Made by a program: the position numbers and the translations under genes. A stretch of DNA of 64,000 bases from the NCBI RefSeq assembly GCF_023159225.1, contig NC_063171.1, forward strand, positions 38,967,378 through 39,031,377, read 5' to 3'. The notes below the pieces were generated by a model. That model made no database searches and was not told the origin of the DNA. It was given only the letters and a program-made list of their open reading frames with translations. Source of the DNA: Perognathus longimembris pacificus. Taxonomy: Eukaryota; Chordata; Mammalia; Rodentia; Heteromyidae. Of this stretch, positions 33,181 to 45,400 are shown one piece after another (within the stretch, counting starts at the first letter, position 1; each line of letters begins with the position of its first letter).

Positions 33181-33515
33181 CTGTGCCAACACTAGGGCTT
33201 GAACTCAAGCTGTGTCCTTTAGCCTTTTTGCTCAAGGCTGTCACTCTACCACTTGAGCCACACCTTGACTTCTGATTTCTTTTTTGTACCAATACTGAGA
33301 CTTGAACTCAGGGCTTGGTTGCTATCCCCAAGCTTTTTTGCTCAAGGCTAGTGTGTTACCACTTGAGCCACAGGTCCACTTCTGGCTTTTTGTTGGGGGG
33401 GGGTGTTAATTGGAGATAAGAGTCTCACAGATTTTCCTGCCCAGGCTGGCTTTGAGCAACAATTCTCAGGTCCCAGCTAGGACTGCAGGTTTGAGCCACC
33501 ATTGCCATTTGTCTC
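33181..33515 (-). mobile_element. Nested minus-strand SINEs
   Basis: Two right-half complements (AGGGCTTGAACTCAAGCTG; GAGACTTGAACTCAGGGC) precede one 7SL-like half (TTAATTGGAGATAAGAGTCT ... GTTTGAGCCACC). This implies an insertion next to, or in, an older copy. Confidence 0.75.
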
Positions 33516-34730
33516 TGGAGCCTCTTCTGCTGCCCGTTCTCATGCCTCCCCTCCTGCAATCTCCTCTGAGACAAATGACTGTTCCTCCTGGTGTCCCTCC
33601 CCCACCTCCATGCTTCTAGCTTAGCTGCTTGCCTAAAGCATCTGGGTTTGCCCCTCTATGTATCTCTCTGCCCTCCTGCCTCATTTATCTTTGTATCCCT
33701 CGAAACTATCCACAGTCACAGACATTATAGGTTTCAATAGATGCTGGACGAAGTAATGATAACAAACCAGCTAGGAGCAGAGAGTGGAGGAAAAGAGGAA
33801 AGAAAATCCATCTTGAGATCCAACCCTGAATTGGATGTTAGTGGAGCATACTCACTAGTGTACTGGAGCCGTGACTGGTGATTTGTTTTCCAATTCTCAG
33901 TTCACTCATCTATCAAACGAGAGTCCATCACACACCTCGTCAGCTGGACCCAAGACATCGGTAGGGCTGCCGGCCTACCTCTTCCTGGTAGTGGTCAGGC
34001 TGATGTGCCGACCACACCAGAGGACGTCAGTCCCTGGGCTGCACCAGCAGGTCTGCAGTTCAGACTGCAATGACTCCATGTAGCACGGGGTCTACACTTT
34101 GGACCATGCTAGAGAAGGGCAAGTGGGACCCCTTATGTCCTCCATACCCTCTAGTCCTTGAGCTCCAGCCCTTAGTGTCTTCTGTAAGACCTGGAATTCC
34201 TGAAAACACTTCCTACCCTGGTCCTCCATGCTTTGGCTCCTTTGATACCCTCAGTATGTGGTAAGGGCAGACCACCTGGAGCTGCCTGGATTCTCCGAGG
34301 TCCCTTGAGATCACCAGGGTCTTCTACATTTCTCCACTAGTCTCCTTCCCCATTGCCTTCAGGAGGTTCTGGAATCTCACTTTCGGGTCATAAGGAACCT
34401 CTCTGTAGGCTCTCCAGATTCTTAGGATCCCTAGATCTCTTTGTGACTCCTCTCTGTCCCCTCTAGGCACTGCCGGTTTCAGTATCTGTGGTCCAGTTGC
34501 TTCTGCTGCTGCAGAATCCCTACCTCTGTCCTCGTACCAGTGCTGCCCCCCCAACCAGGTCTTTCCTCTGCCTTATTGTAATTGGCCCCAACAGCAAATC
34601 TGGCCTGACAGGAAAATCACCACAGCAAGGTAGAGCAGAAACAGTGGGAAGGCATACTGATCAGACACAGAGTGTTCTTACCACGGCTCCAGGAGACCCC
34701 TGCCTCCCAGTCTACACCAGGACACTTGGT

Positions 34731-35144
34731 TAGTTGGAGATAAAAGTTACTTGAATTTGTCTGTTTGGGTTGGCTTTGAACCTGGACCCTCAGATCTCAT
34801 CCTCTTGAGTAGCTAGCATTACAGATATAAGTCACTGAATACCTACAGCATTTACTCTTGTTACCTACTAGTATTTAGTAAGAAATAAAAAGCATTGAAA
34901 AGGCTGGGGGCCAATACCTCAGGTCTTTAATCCTAGCTACTCAGGAGGCTGAATCTGAGGTTTGTGTTCAAGGCCATGCCAGGCAGGAAAGTCTGAGAGA
35001 CTCTTATCTCCAATTAACCACTTAAAAAGGCCAGAAGTAGAGCTGTGGCTCAAGTGGTAGAGTGCTATACTTAAGCAAAAAAGCTCAGGGACTATGCTCA
35101 GGTCCTGAGTTCAAGTCCCAGGACACACACACACACACACACAC
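34731..35144. mobile_element. Two type B SINE copies in opposite orientation
   Basis: The minus-strand 7SL half is at 34731-34850 (CAGATCTCATCCTCTTGAGT). The plus-strand full copy is at about 34901-35144, with a (CA)n tail at 35122-35144. Confidence 0.8.
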
Positions 35145-35556
35145 CACTGAAAAAGTAATATGCAATGAGTGCTTTACCCAGATGTGAACTCCAACAGAAT
35201 AAAGGTGAGTTTTTAATTTACTTTTGTATGCCTTACCCCCAGCATGTTCTCCCACAGTGTGGGCATAGAATCTATGCTGACGAGACAAATACAGTATGGG
35301 AAGGCTTTGGTTCCGCAGAGGCCTAGAACCAATCAGAGAAAAGCATTACGTGGAATCGAAAACATCACTGCTGCTTTCAGTGGTGTCGTGGGGGTGTTAG
35401 GATAGTTCATGATGTTGGCAAAGCATGTTGTACTGTACCAAAAGCCACATGCAGACACTATGGTTGTACAGTCTGTTCTGGGTTGAAAGGGTAGGGGTTG
35501 GGCTGCTTGGGTTAGGAAAACATCCTAGGTTCTGATTTCTTAAAAGCTTCAGCCTG

Positions 35557-35682
35557 ATGTGGTTACTGTATATGATTTTGGTACACTGGATACTGTATAT
35601 ATGCTTACCTGAACTAGGGAAGAGAAAGAAAAATGAGGGAGGGTGTAACAAATATGACAAGAAATGTAAAAAAAAAAAAAAA
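35557..35682 (+). mobile_element. Short L1-3'UTR-like retroposon with exact TSD
   Basis: The 126-bp insert ends GACAAGAAATGTA plus about 18 A. It is flanked by aaaagcttcagcctg at 35542-35556 and 35683-35697. The ACAAGAAATGTA phrase is shared with the L1 fragment at 22770. Confidence 0.85.
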
Positions 35683-35854
35683 AAAAGCTTCAGCCTGCTC
35701 TTTCCAGGGAAATTCCATTGCAGTAATCACTCGGTCCTTCTCCCCTCTGCTCTCCTCTACTATGTTTAACATGAAATCATTCTGCGGGAAAGCAGCTATG
35801 CAGAACCACCCATCTGTAGGAGGCAGTTATCCCCAACTCCTTGTGTGCTGTCTT

Positions 35855-36065
35855 GGCCAAGATTTGAGATTGAAGGCATACTACCTGGTTCTAATCCCCA
35901 CTTCCTCCTATGTGACCTTGAGCAAGTTGCTTAACCTCCCTGAGTCCTAGATTCTCTGCGATAGCATAATAACAGCAGCCGTTGAGAATGGGCCATTCTA
36001 AAGTATGTGAGTCTGTGACTGTTCTGCACGTAGCCCAGTGCTTGCTCATGGCAAACACTCGGGGT
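35855..36065 (+). mobile_element. MIR
   Basis: Landmarks: CTAATCCCCACTTCCTCCTA, TGTGACCTTGAGCAAGTTGC, TTAACCTCCCTGAGTC, GCCCAGTGCTTGCTCATGGC. A second weaker MIR-like stretch follows at about 36115-36190. Confidence 0.85.
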
Positions 36066-36789
36066 ATAGTGGCTAGATCTCCTCTGCCTCCATCGCCCAG
36101 AAGCTCCAAAATGAAAGAGCCAGGTTCACGGTGTGACTGTAGCTAAGTCTCTTGACTTTGATCTGTTTTCTCATCTGTATCTCAGTGCTAGATAATCCCC
36201 AAAGAAGGCAAGACAGTTATTTACCAAACAATAACTGATTGTGCAAGGTAAGGTACAATGAAATACATTTGTCTTGTTCCTCAAAGTATAGGGTCAAACC
36301 AAAACCATGCAGAACATCACCTGTGGAATTTCCTGTGTGCACTCCCCTTGCTATGTGGGGCACAGGCCTCTGGTTCCTTTGATCACCTGGTTCCCAAAGC
36401 CCCAGCCTCAAGCTTGCAACAAAGGGCAGAGTGGTGTCCATTGTGTTTCCTAGCACTGAAAGAAAGGCACAGCTTTACTTGGCTTCTCTGGATTTTGGAG
36501 GCAAGGTGTACTGGACTTGAGAATATTGCTTCAATGCAGTTTGCGGGGCAAGCAGAAGGCTGCGGGTTCAAGAGAGTCTCACAGCAGTTCCAAGCTGTGA
36601 TGCAAGTTTCCTTGCCTCTCAGGCCATGTGATCCTGCCTGTCCAGTGGAGCTAAAAATAACTGCACTGGAGAAAAGTGGTGTGCGGAGTTTTTGGCAAGC
36701 CTCAGTGAAGAACTGTAGCACATGCTCTAGGGTCCTGGAACAAGGTCATGTCCTCTCTGACAAAGAATGCCCTTAAGAACAGCTACTAG

Positions 36790-36995
36790 GACCGGGAATG
36801 TGGCTTAGTGGTAGAGTGCTTGCCTAGCATACATGAAGCCCCGGGTTCAATTCTTCAGTACCACATATATAGAAAAAGCCGGAAGTGGTGCTGTGGCTTG
36901 AGCAAAAGAAGCTCAGGGACAGTGCCCAGGCCCTGAGTTCAAGCCCCAGGACTGGAAAAATAAAGAAATAAAGAAATGAAAGGAACGAAGGAACG
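36790..36995 (+). mobile_element. Type A SINE with TSD
   Basis: It is flanked by agctacta on both sides. The right half lacks the CAAGTGGTAGAGTGCTAGCC segment (short internal deletion), and the tail has AAATAAAG and GGAAC units. Confidence 0.85.
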
Positions 36996-37009
36996 AAGGA
37001 TAGCTACTA

Positions 37010-37581
37010 TTAACTGGACATGATAGCTCATGCCTTTAATCCCAGCAACTAGAGAAGTGAAAACTGGGAGGGTTGCAGTTTGCCTTCAGCCCAGGGGAAA
37101 ATGTCAGCAAGATCCCATTTCATTGGGAGAAAGCCTAGGTACTGTCCCTGAGCTTCTTTTGCTCAAGGCTAGAACTATACCACTTGAGCTACAGTGCCAT
37201 TTCCAGCTTTTTGGTAGTTTATTGGAGATTAGACTCTCATGAACTTTCCTGCCTGGGCTGGCTCAAACCTCAGATCTCAGCCTCCTGGAGTAGCTAGGAT
37301 TACAGGCATGAGTCACAAGTACCTGACAATTCCTTTTCTTTTCTTTCTTTCTTTCTTTCCAGTCCTGGAGCTTGAGCTCAAGACAGAACACTCTCCCTGA
37401 GCTTTCTCAGTCAAGGCTGGCACTGTTCTATTTGAGTCACATCTCCATATTCAGGCTTTTAGTTGGTTAATTAGAGATATGGGTCTCAAGGACTTTTGTA
37501 CCCAGGCTGACTGAATTGCAGTCCTCCTATCTCAGCCTCCTGAGTAGCTAAGATTACGGGCGTGAGCCACCAACATCCAAC
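37010..37581. mobile_element. Cluster of type B SINE fragments
   Basis: A plus-strand 7SL half (37010-37139) abuts a minus-strand type B (37140-37325) and a second minus-strand type B (about 37330-37581), each with the reverse-complement landmarks CTCAGCCTCCTG and TTACAGGCATGAG or equivalents. Confidence 0.75.
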
Positions 37582-37595
37582 TACCATCAACTTTT

Positions 37596-37810
37596 TTTTT
37601 TTTTTGGCCAGTCCTGGGGCTTGGACTCAGGGCCTGAGCACTGTCCCTCGCTTCTTTTTTTTTTTTGCTCAAGGCTAGCACTCTGCCACTTTGAGCCACA
37701 GCACCACTTCTGGCCATTTTTTTTCTGTATATGTGGTGCTGGGGAATCGAACCCAGGGCCTCATGTATAAGAGGCAGGCACTCTTGCCACTAGGCCATAT
37801 CCCCAGCCCC
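37596..37810 (-). mobile_element. Type A SINE, minus strand, exact TSD
   Basis: Target duplication taccatcaactttt lies at 37582-37595 and 37811-37824. Both tRNA-like halves are complete, so it is young. Confidence 0.95.
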
Positions 37811-37952
37811 TACCATCAACTTTTGAGACACCGAAAGACCCTGGCCAAGGTACTTGACGTCTCTGAGTTTTAGTTTACCCTTCTAGGAAATGAGGACAAT
37901 GTGTCAGTCTCCTTCCCAGCCAGTTTTAAAGATCAAATGAGAGAGAAAATGG

Positions 37953-37955
<3 letters not shown>

Positions 37956-38004
<49 letters not shown>

Positions 38005-38305
38005 GGTACTGGGCGCCATCCTCTTTAGGGAGGTGCTTCACTACAGATCCACATCTCTAGCCCTATTTTGCTATTTTGAGATAGGGTCTTGCTTTTTGCC
38101 CTGCTGCTGGACTATGATCCACTTATTTGACACTTCTTATCCAAGCTGGGATTACAGGCATATACTACAATACTCAGCTTCTTCTGTTGAGATGAAATCC
38201 CTTTGGACTTTTCTGCCTAGACTGCCCTGGAACCATGATCCTCTCAATCATAGCCTCCCAGTCCTAGCTAGATGCCAGCCATACACCACCCTGCCTCAGA
38301 ACTGA
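37956..38305 (-). repeat. (TG)n and 7SL-derived dimer-like element
   Basis: The TG run (37956-38003) is followed by Alu/B1-antisense wording (GAGATAGGGTCTTGC, AAGCTGGGATTACAGGC) and then a second 7SL-like block without the tRNA-like right half. It resembles the element at 29053. Confidence 0.65.
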
Positions 38306-38699
38306 TCTTCTCATGTGGCTGAGGGTGTTGGGAGTTTAGAACACCATACTGGCATTCCCTTATCAACAATAACTGCCAACAGTGCAGATGCAGATACTAA
38401 TCTGCTTAGTTGGAGGAAGTTTTCCCTTCCTCTAAGATTGCCTGTTTTAGCTCCACCTCGCTGTTATCTGCTTGTGGGTGAAGGGCAGGCCCTCTTCTCT
38501 CTTAACTCACCTCACAAATCTCATATGACCTCAAAAGGTCCTTCCAGAAATCCGACCCACATCCTTCCGGTTGCCACCCAACACCTTCCTTCTTCATGTC
38601 TTCTCCAAGCATAATCCTGAGTATGAGTCTTTGGGGAGCCTTAGGTAACTCACAGAGCTTATCTGGGATGAATGAGTAGAAGAATCTAGAGGGAGAAAG

Positions 38700-38975
38700 G
38701 TCAGAGAGTGGGAAGGACTTTCCAACATTGAACCAGAGTGACACAAATACTCACCACCACCCTACCACCATCACCTTCAACTGCCTGGCTTCCGGGGGTG
38801 GGACGATAATTTTACAGCTTTCCATGACGTGGGACTGTTGCTGGAGCTAAGGTTGTGGGTGAAGTGACATTTCCTGTCCCTGGGGGCCGGGGTGAGAGGA
38901 GAAATGGGCTGCTGAGGGTGTATATCTTTCCAGGGCCCACACACCCTGCCCTGGGGCCCTTCTTAGGCTGCCCCC
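38700..38975 (+). promoter_or_regulatory. SH2D2A: SH2D2A proximal promoter with CRE
   Basis: A CRE-like TGACGTGG lies at 38825-38832, about 150 bp upstream of the ATG. Ets-like CTTCCGGG (about 38789) and TTTCCTG are nearby, and a weak TATA-like TGTATATC lies near 38919. I recall that the human SH2D2A promoter depends on a proximal CRE, so this site is the likely counterpart. The start of transcription is inferred. Confidence 0.6.
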
Positions 38976-40888
38976 ATGGAGTTTCCCCTGGCCCAGATAT
39001 GCCCTCAAGGTAAGTATGAAGTTCGAGAATGTGAGTGGGGGACCGGGGGACCTCCAGACCCCTACTACACCCATTCCTGAGATCCCACTTCAGGGGTGAG
39101 GAACCTACCCTAAGGCAGGGCTTGAAGGCTGACTGACAAGCCATCTACCTCCCCTGCTCCCTCGCTGTGTCTCCATGGCTTCTCATTCTGAAGACAGTGG
39201 TGGCCCGGTGCTGAGTCTGAGAAAGAGGAAGCCATGAGAGGGCTAGAGAAGTTGGCAGACAGAAGCTCCCGAGCCTGGCCTGAAGATCTCTGCCTCTCTG
39301 TGGGATTTTTTTTTGGTGGGGGGTCTCCTTGCTGACACCCCATCTCCCTGACAACCCCTCTGGGACGCTTCGGTTTCTTATCCCTCCATTCTGAGAGCCC
39401 TCGGCATCAGCCCTCCTGCCTTTCTCCTGTTGTTTGACTGTTCCTCTCCCCCACCAGAGGAATACCAGGGCCACTCTGAGCCTATAGGTGGGGAGAGGTG
39501 GGGGGGAGGGGGGCAGTCCCTCTCTAAGAGGCTCCAGAACCCCCTTTGTGCTAACAGGGAGTCATGAACCCCTCTCCCCAACCTCCGGCACCTTCCAGCC
39601 CATGGATTTGACCTGCAGAAGCTTCCAGGGCCTGAGCTCACCCCCTGAGCCCAGAGGGCACACCTGGAAGGCCGAAGAGGCTCCGCGCAGCCTCAGGGCC
39701 CCCACTGCTCACACTGAGGTAGGTAGGAATGTGAAGGGTGGGGTACGGCTCCCTCCTGCACTCCCAACCCTCCCATGGGGAAAGATGTGCATAGGGACAC
39801 AGGTCACAATCACAGAAAGCACGGGTGTTCATGACACAGAGGTGGGGAGAGGGGAGAGGGCCTCCTCCTGCTGCTAGGATGCGCACTAGCTCCTGTGATC
39901 CAGGGAGCTCAGGCTGAGCCCATAGGTGAGCAGGGCCCAGTATACTGAGTCCCAGAGGGTACCCATGTCAGTGCCTCTGTCTGTCCAGTGTATGCCAGGC
40001 CCCATCTCAGCCACTCACCCACCTCAGTATCCAGAACCTTCCCTAGAACCAGCTCAGACAGCCTGTCATAAGGGAAACCTTTGTCACATGGCCTGTGGGT
40101 GGCTTCCTGCATCTCCTTTCCCTCCCTCTGGCTAGGGAATGACTTTCTGCACATCTGGAACTCCTTGGTCCTTGTTCGCCCCCCTCTGCTCCTCCACTTA
40201 GCAGCTCACTGCCCCTGCCTTGAAGGCCCTCATGGCCCAGAGAGCCAGAGAGAGGAGAGGCCCTGGAAAACATACAGCTGGAGCTGAGGAAGGGCTATAA
40301 GTTAGCGACCTTGGGAAGACCTTTCTGGGTCATTCTGCCCTAAAATAGGCCAAGGGGATAGGCATGAGGGTAGGAAGGTGACAGCTGGCTCAGAGTCAGA
40401 AGCCCACTGATTACAGCTGTTTCTGCCACCTTGATCTCTCTCTCCTCTGCCCAGGCATCTGCCCAGACCACAGCAGCTGCCTCCATCCTGGGAGATGCTG
40501 GGAGGCCTGAAAAGGTATCTGGGGAAGAAAGCAGCCCTTCCCTGCAGGCGGAGACCCGAGCTTGGTTCCAGAAGACCCAGGCCCCCCAGCTCCTGCAGCA
40601 AGGGGCAGCCCCAGCCTGGTTCCATGGCTTCATCACTCGGAGGTGAGCCACAGCGGGGGATACAGGCCACAGAGCACTGGAGCAGGTCCTGCAGTCCCTG
40701 CAGACTCCTGCAGCCAGGCAGGCGTCTGTCTCCAATGCCTGGGCCTGTCACAAAAGATCACTGAGAAGGCTCCATCCAATTCAGCTCTATCTGTGCCTCA
40801 CTATCCCCTCTCCAGGCTTCCTTATCTTACTGCCTCAGGCCTCTAGAGCCTAGGCCCTGACTCTCTTTCTCTCCTTCTCTTACTCTAA

Positions 40889-40950
<62 letters not shown>

Positions 40951-42364
40951 CCAGTATTTAGGCTTGAACTCAGGGCCTAGGTACTGTCCCTTTACTTTTT
41001 TACTCAAGGCTAGCATTCTGCCACTTGAGCCACAGCTCCACGTACAGCTTTTTGGTGATTAATTGGAAATAAGAGTCTCATGTACTTTCCTGCCCTGGCC
41101 GGAAGGAGCCACCACCAGCACCCTCTTCTTCCATCTCTCTCCAGTCTACTCCTCTTTCCCCTGAACCTTTCCCATCCTCCCTCCTCCTCCATTTCTCAGC
41201 CCCACATCTCTCCTCTTTCCTCAGCTCCTCAGTCTATTTGTGTCATCAGAAATCTAGAAGCCTCATTACCATCCCTGTGGCTGTAGGCACAGCCCCTCCA
41301 GGCTGTCCAGCCAGGATAAGGTTGCACGAAGATGCAGGCCTTCCTGGAGGTCTTCCGAGTGGGACTTCCAGCCCCTGTGCACATCTGGGACAGGGGCTAG
41401 AAGTGGGAGAACAAGGCCCCTTCTCTTCTCTCTCCAGCTCTGTGTGTTTGCTTGGGAATGGGGACGCCTAGTGAGAGCCAGGAAGGCAGAAAGGGGGCGG
41501 GGGAGATGGAAGAGCCAGAGCAAGGTCCCACCGTGTCTCTCCATCATGCACAGGGAGGCAGAGAGGCTGCTGGAGTCCCAGCCTCAGGGATGCTACTTGG
41601 TGCGGTTTAGCGAGAGCGCTGTGACCTTCGTGCTGACCTACAGGTGAGGGCTGAGGGTTGGTTGAGGGGCGGGGCTTCTGACCCCATCCTTCCCACGCGA
41701 GCGGCTGGGAAGTCTTCCCTCTCCACCTTGGGAGACCCTGGCACGGGATGGGTAGGGTCATGCTTTGGCCTGACAGAGGGGTAAGTACCTGATTCGCAAT
41801 GGCGCCCTTTAGGAGCCAGACTTGTTGCCGCCACTTTCTGCTGGCCCAGCTGCGGGACGGGCGCCACGTGGTGCTGGGCGAGGACAGTGCCCACGCGCGG
41901 CTGCAGGACCTGCTGAGCCATTACACCACGCGCCCGCTCATCCCCTATGGGGAGACGCTTACCCAGCCCCTCGCCCGCCAGGTACACCCCCACCCCCACC
42001 TACGAAACCTCAGGTTCGGGGCCACCCCCTTCCCTGCTCGGAGCCCGTGCCCAAGGTGACCTAGCCACATCTCCCTTGCCCGTGCACTGCACCTTTTCCG
42101 GAAAGGTAGGGTTGGAAGAGGAACTCAGCCCAGCCCCACAGCCTGCAGGCCAGGAAAAGGCTGGACACACCGTCCTGTTTCCAAGGTAGACATCATTTAC
42201 TGAGTATGCGACCCAGCGTGACTGGAAGGTAGGCCCTGGGAGACCTATGGGTCTTACTTTGCAGTCGCTAAGACAATCAAGTAATGGAGAGGATGATGCC
42301 CGGGGAACAGGGTGCTATTTATCCTAGCAACAAGCCTTGTCAGGGAGGGCTTCCATGAAGTAGG

Positions 42365-42434
<70 letters not shown>

Positions 42435-45400
42435 GAGGGCTTAAATTCAGGGCCTCATGCTTTGCTTGAATTTTTCACTCAAAGCTGGCACTCTACCTAC
42501 CACTTGAGCATACCACCACTTCTTATTTCTTTGCTGGTTAACTGGAGATAAGAGTCTTTTGGTTTGTCTACCCAAGCTGGCTTTGAACTAGAATCCTCAG
42601 ATCTCAGGCTCCCGAGTAGCTAGGCTTACAAGTGTGAGCCACTGGTGCCTGGCTAAATTCAGGTAGTTCTCTGAAGGGCTACTTTGCATGGTTCTTAGAA
42701 GTGAGAAAATAACAGTGAACAAAATTACCCCAAATAACCGCTGACTCTGCTTTTGTTTTTAACAACCATAAACACAAATGGGAGACTAGCCTAGCCCTCG
42801 CATTCTAGATGAAATTAAATTCAACATTAAACATAGCCTGTGACCTGAGCTTCCTCTCTCCTTTATCCCCTGGCCTCCTTGCCATCTGTCACCTTTTCCT
42901 CACTTCAAGAACCCAGTCCAGGCCAAATTTATGTCTTATCTCCTCTTTCTCATCATCCTCTTGGACCATTGTTTGTCTTTAGGGAGACACCTGCCCACCC
43001 CACCCCACCCCCGCCTCCACCCCATCTCTCAGGCCTCCTCCTTTCCAAGCAGACTCCTGACCCGGCTGGGCTTTCCCTAAGGAGTGAAGAACCAAATTCT
43101 GGATGCAAAAGCCAGGACCCAATCCCCCAGCACAACCCATTCATCAAACAGGAGCAGGACTCAGCCCTAGTGCACAAAGAGGGCAGCCTGGAGCCTAAGG
43201 AGGTACTATGTTGAACTAGAGGGTCTGAGGGAGGGGACAAGGACCGAGGAGAGGAGGGGGGCAGGCTACAAAAAAGGGGGGAGAAGCCAGCAAGGGAGGA
43301 ATGGTGCCACCAAGGCAGAGGAGAGGCCTAGGTGATAGTGGGGAAGGCTTTGACCTTGGCTTAGTTGCTCTCTCTGATATTCTCCTGGCCTTCTCATCTA
43401 GCCTTTCCAGCCACCCAGGCCTAAGCCTCCCATCCCTGCCAAACCTCAGCCACCCCACAAAGTCTATGCAAGCCCCAAGCGGCGACCCTGCCCAGCCCTA
43501 CCCCCTAAGCCCACCAACCCTATCTACCATGAGCCTGATGAACCGATAGCTTTCTATGCCATGGGGTGGGGCAGCCCCGGAGAAGCCCCCAGCAACATCT
43601 ATGCCGAGGTGGAAGGACCACCAGAGACTGTGTCCATCAAGCATCCTGTTCTCCGGAAGTGCCAGTCCAGGCCCGTCCCAGGACACCAGGTAAAACAGGG
43701 TTTTAGGAAAAGGTGAGTCAAGAAGGACTTCCTGGAAAAAAAAAAAAAAAGGACTTCCTGAAAGCTAGAGCCAGGTGGGTGAAGAGTGTTCAGATAGGAT
43801 GCTAGATCGGGATGAAGGTTGGAGCCTGGTGATCGATGACAGCAGCCTTTGTCCAGATCCAGAGATTGCGCTCTCTCCTCTCCCTGGACCCAGGCCTCCT
43901 CCTTACACGCACTTCTCAGAGGAAATGGAGACCAGGGTGGGAGTCTGCATTTGGGCCTCTCTCTCCCTCCACCTTGGCCCTGCCCTCCTAGAGAAGAAAA
44001 GCACTTGGGGTTCCATGTGCCATCTCAGGGTTAGGACCAGATAACTCACATCCCTGTCTCCTTCTGCACACTTAACTCCCTCATATCCCCCAAACTATCA
44101 TGTTTAGGCACACACTGAGGGTGTGGTATTGTCATGAAAGGTGTTACACTCACAAATGCTCTCTCTGCTTCTGTCCCCCCATCCCCAGGCCCTTCCCCAT
44201 GTTCTCTACCTGTGATGACTCCAGGGTCCCCCGCCCCGCAGGCCATATCTCCATCCAAAACTCTCCAGCACACCCCCCCCCCCAAGCATCCTACAGCCAC
44301 TCAAACCCCACACAGCCAACACCATGGTCACCCTTGCCTCACCTAAACTTCTCCTTCCAGCCACCCAGCTATCCAAGCTAAAATCACAGGGCTTCCTCAA
44401 TACCTCTTCACTCTCCCTCCACATACATCTCTAACTTCTGCAGGATCTCTTCCTAAGTTCCTCACTCCCACAAGTTCCAGCCTCCCTCATTTCTAGTCAG
44501 GACTTTGCCAAGAGCCTCATTTGTATGTGTGCCAGAGGATGGGCCCCGGGGCTTGAACTCAAAACCCTGAGTTCTTGCTTGGCTTTGTCACTCAAAGATG
44601 GCACTTTACCCTTCGAGTCACAGCTCCACTTCTGTAATTTCTTCTGGTTAGTTGGAAATAAGAGTCTCATAGGCTTTTCTTCCTAGGCTGGCTTCAAACT
44701 TCAATCCTCATATCTCAGCCTCCTGAGTAGCTAGGGTTACATGAGCCACCAGCAGCCGGCAGAGCCTCTTGGCCAAGTCTACTAAGCAACAGTCTGATCC
44801 ATTCTGCCCTCCCCCCCGCCCGAAAACTAAAATGGCTTTTCTGAAAAGCTGCCTGACCACTTAGGTCCTCCACATTTTGGTGAAAGAGCCTGCTACCTCC
44901 ACCCTGGAACTATTCACATTTCTCCAAACTCACCTAGCAGCTTCAAACTTCCTGGGCTTGCACCCACCAATCTCTCTGCTTCTTGCAACTTCCTGCAAGC
45001 CCATCCTCCTGCTGCCCCACAATCTTATAAACATCCTTCCAGACATGCTTGCCTTTCTCCTCTAGACCTTCTCTTCTCCTTGACCTGACCTGACCTCATC
45101 TGCTTACAGACACTTGTTTTGCTGGTGAGACTCCCGATTTTTCCTATCTCCTTCCAGGTCCGCATTTCCCTAGCATGAGTTTGTGAGGGCAGAACTGGGA
45201 CTTATTCAGCTGTTTACAAAGCACACATAGGTACTCAGGGAATGTTCGTTGAATGATTTCTCATCCAACCCTTTCTCAAGGGCTTTAGACTTCCTCAATG
45301 GCAGTTAAAGACTGTTAAGACCAGATGTTTTCTCTTGTCTCTTGAGAGACCTAGAGTAGGAGTATGACCTAGGTGTGTTCTCTCTGCAGAATCCAGGCGA

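Larger units (their letters stand above)
26286..38900. other. INSRR-SH2D2A intergenic region
   Basis: This 12.6-kb stretch shows no confident gene. It holds microsatellites, an L1 3' end with nested SINEs (29.3-31.6 kb), MIR relics and a SINE cluster (37.0-38.3 kb). Stretches 26.3-26.9, 27.1-28.3, 28.5-29.0, 33.5-34.7 and 36.2-36.8 kb are unique DNA in which I see nothing assignable. In human, long NTRK1 isoforms start from an upstream exon near SH2D2A, so a noncoding NTRK1 exon could hide here. Confidence 0.6.
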
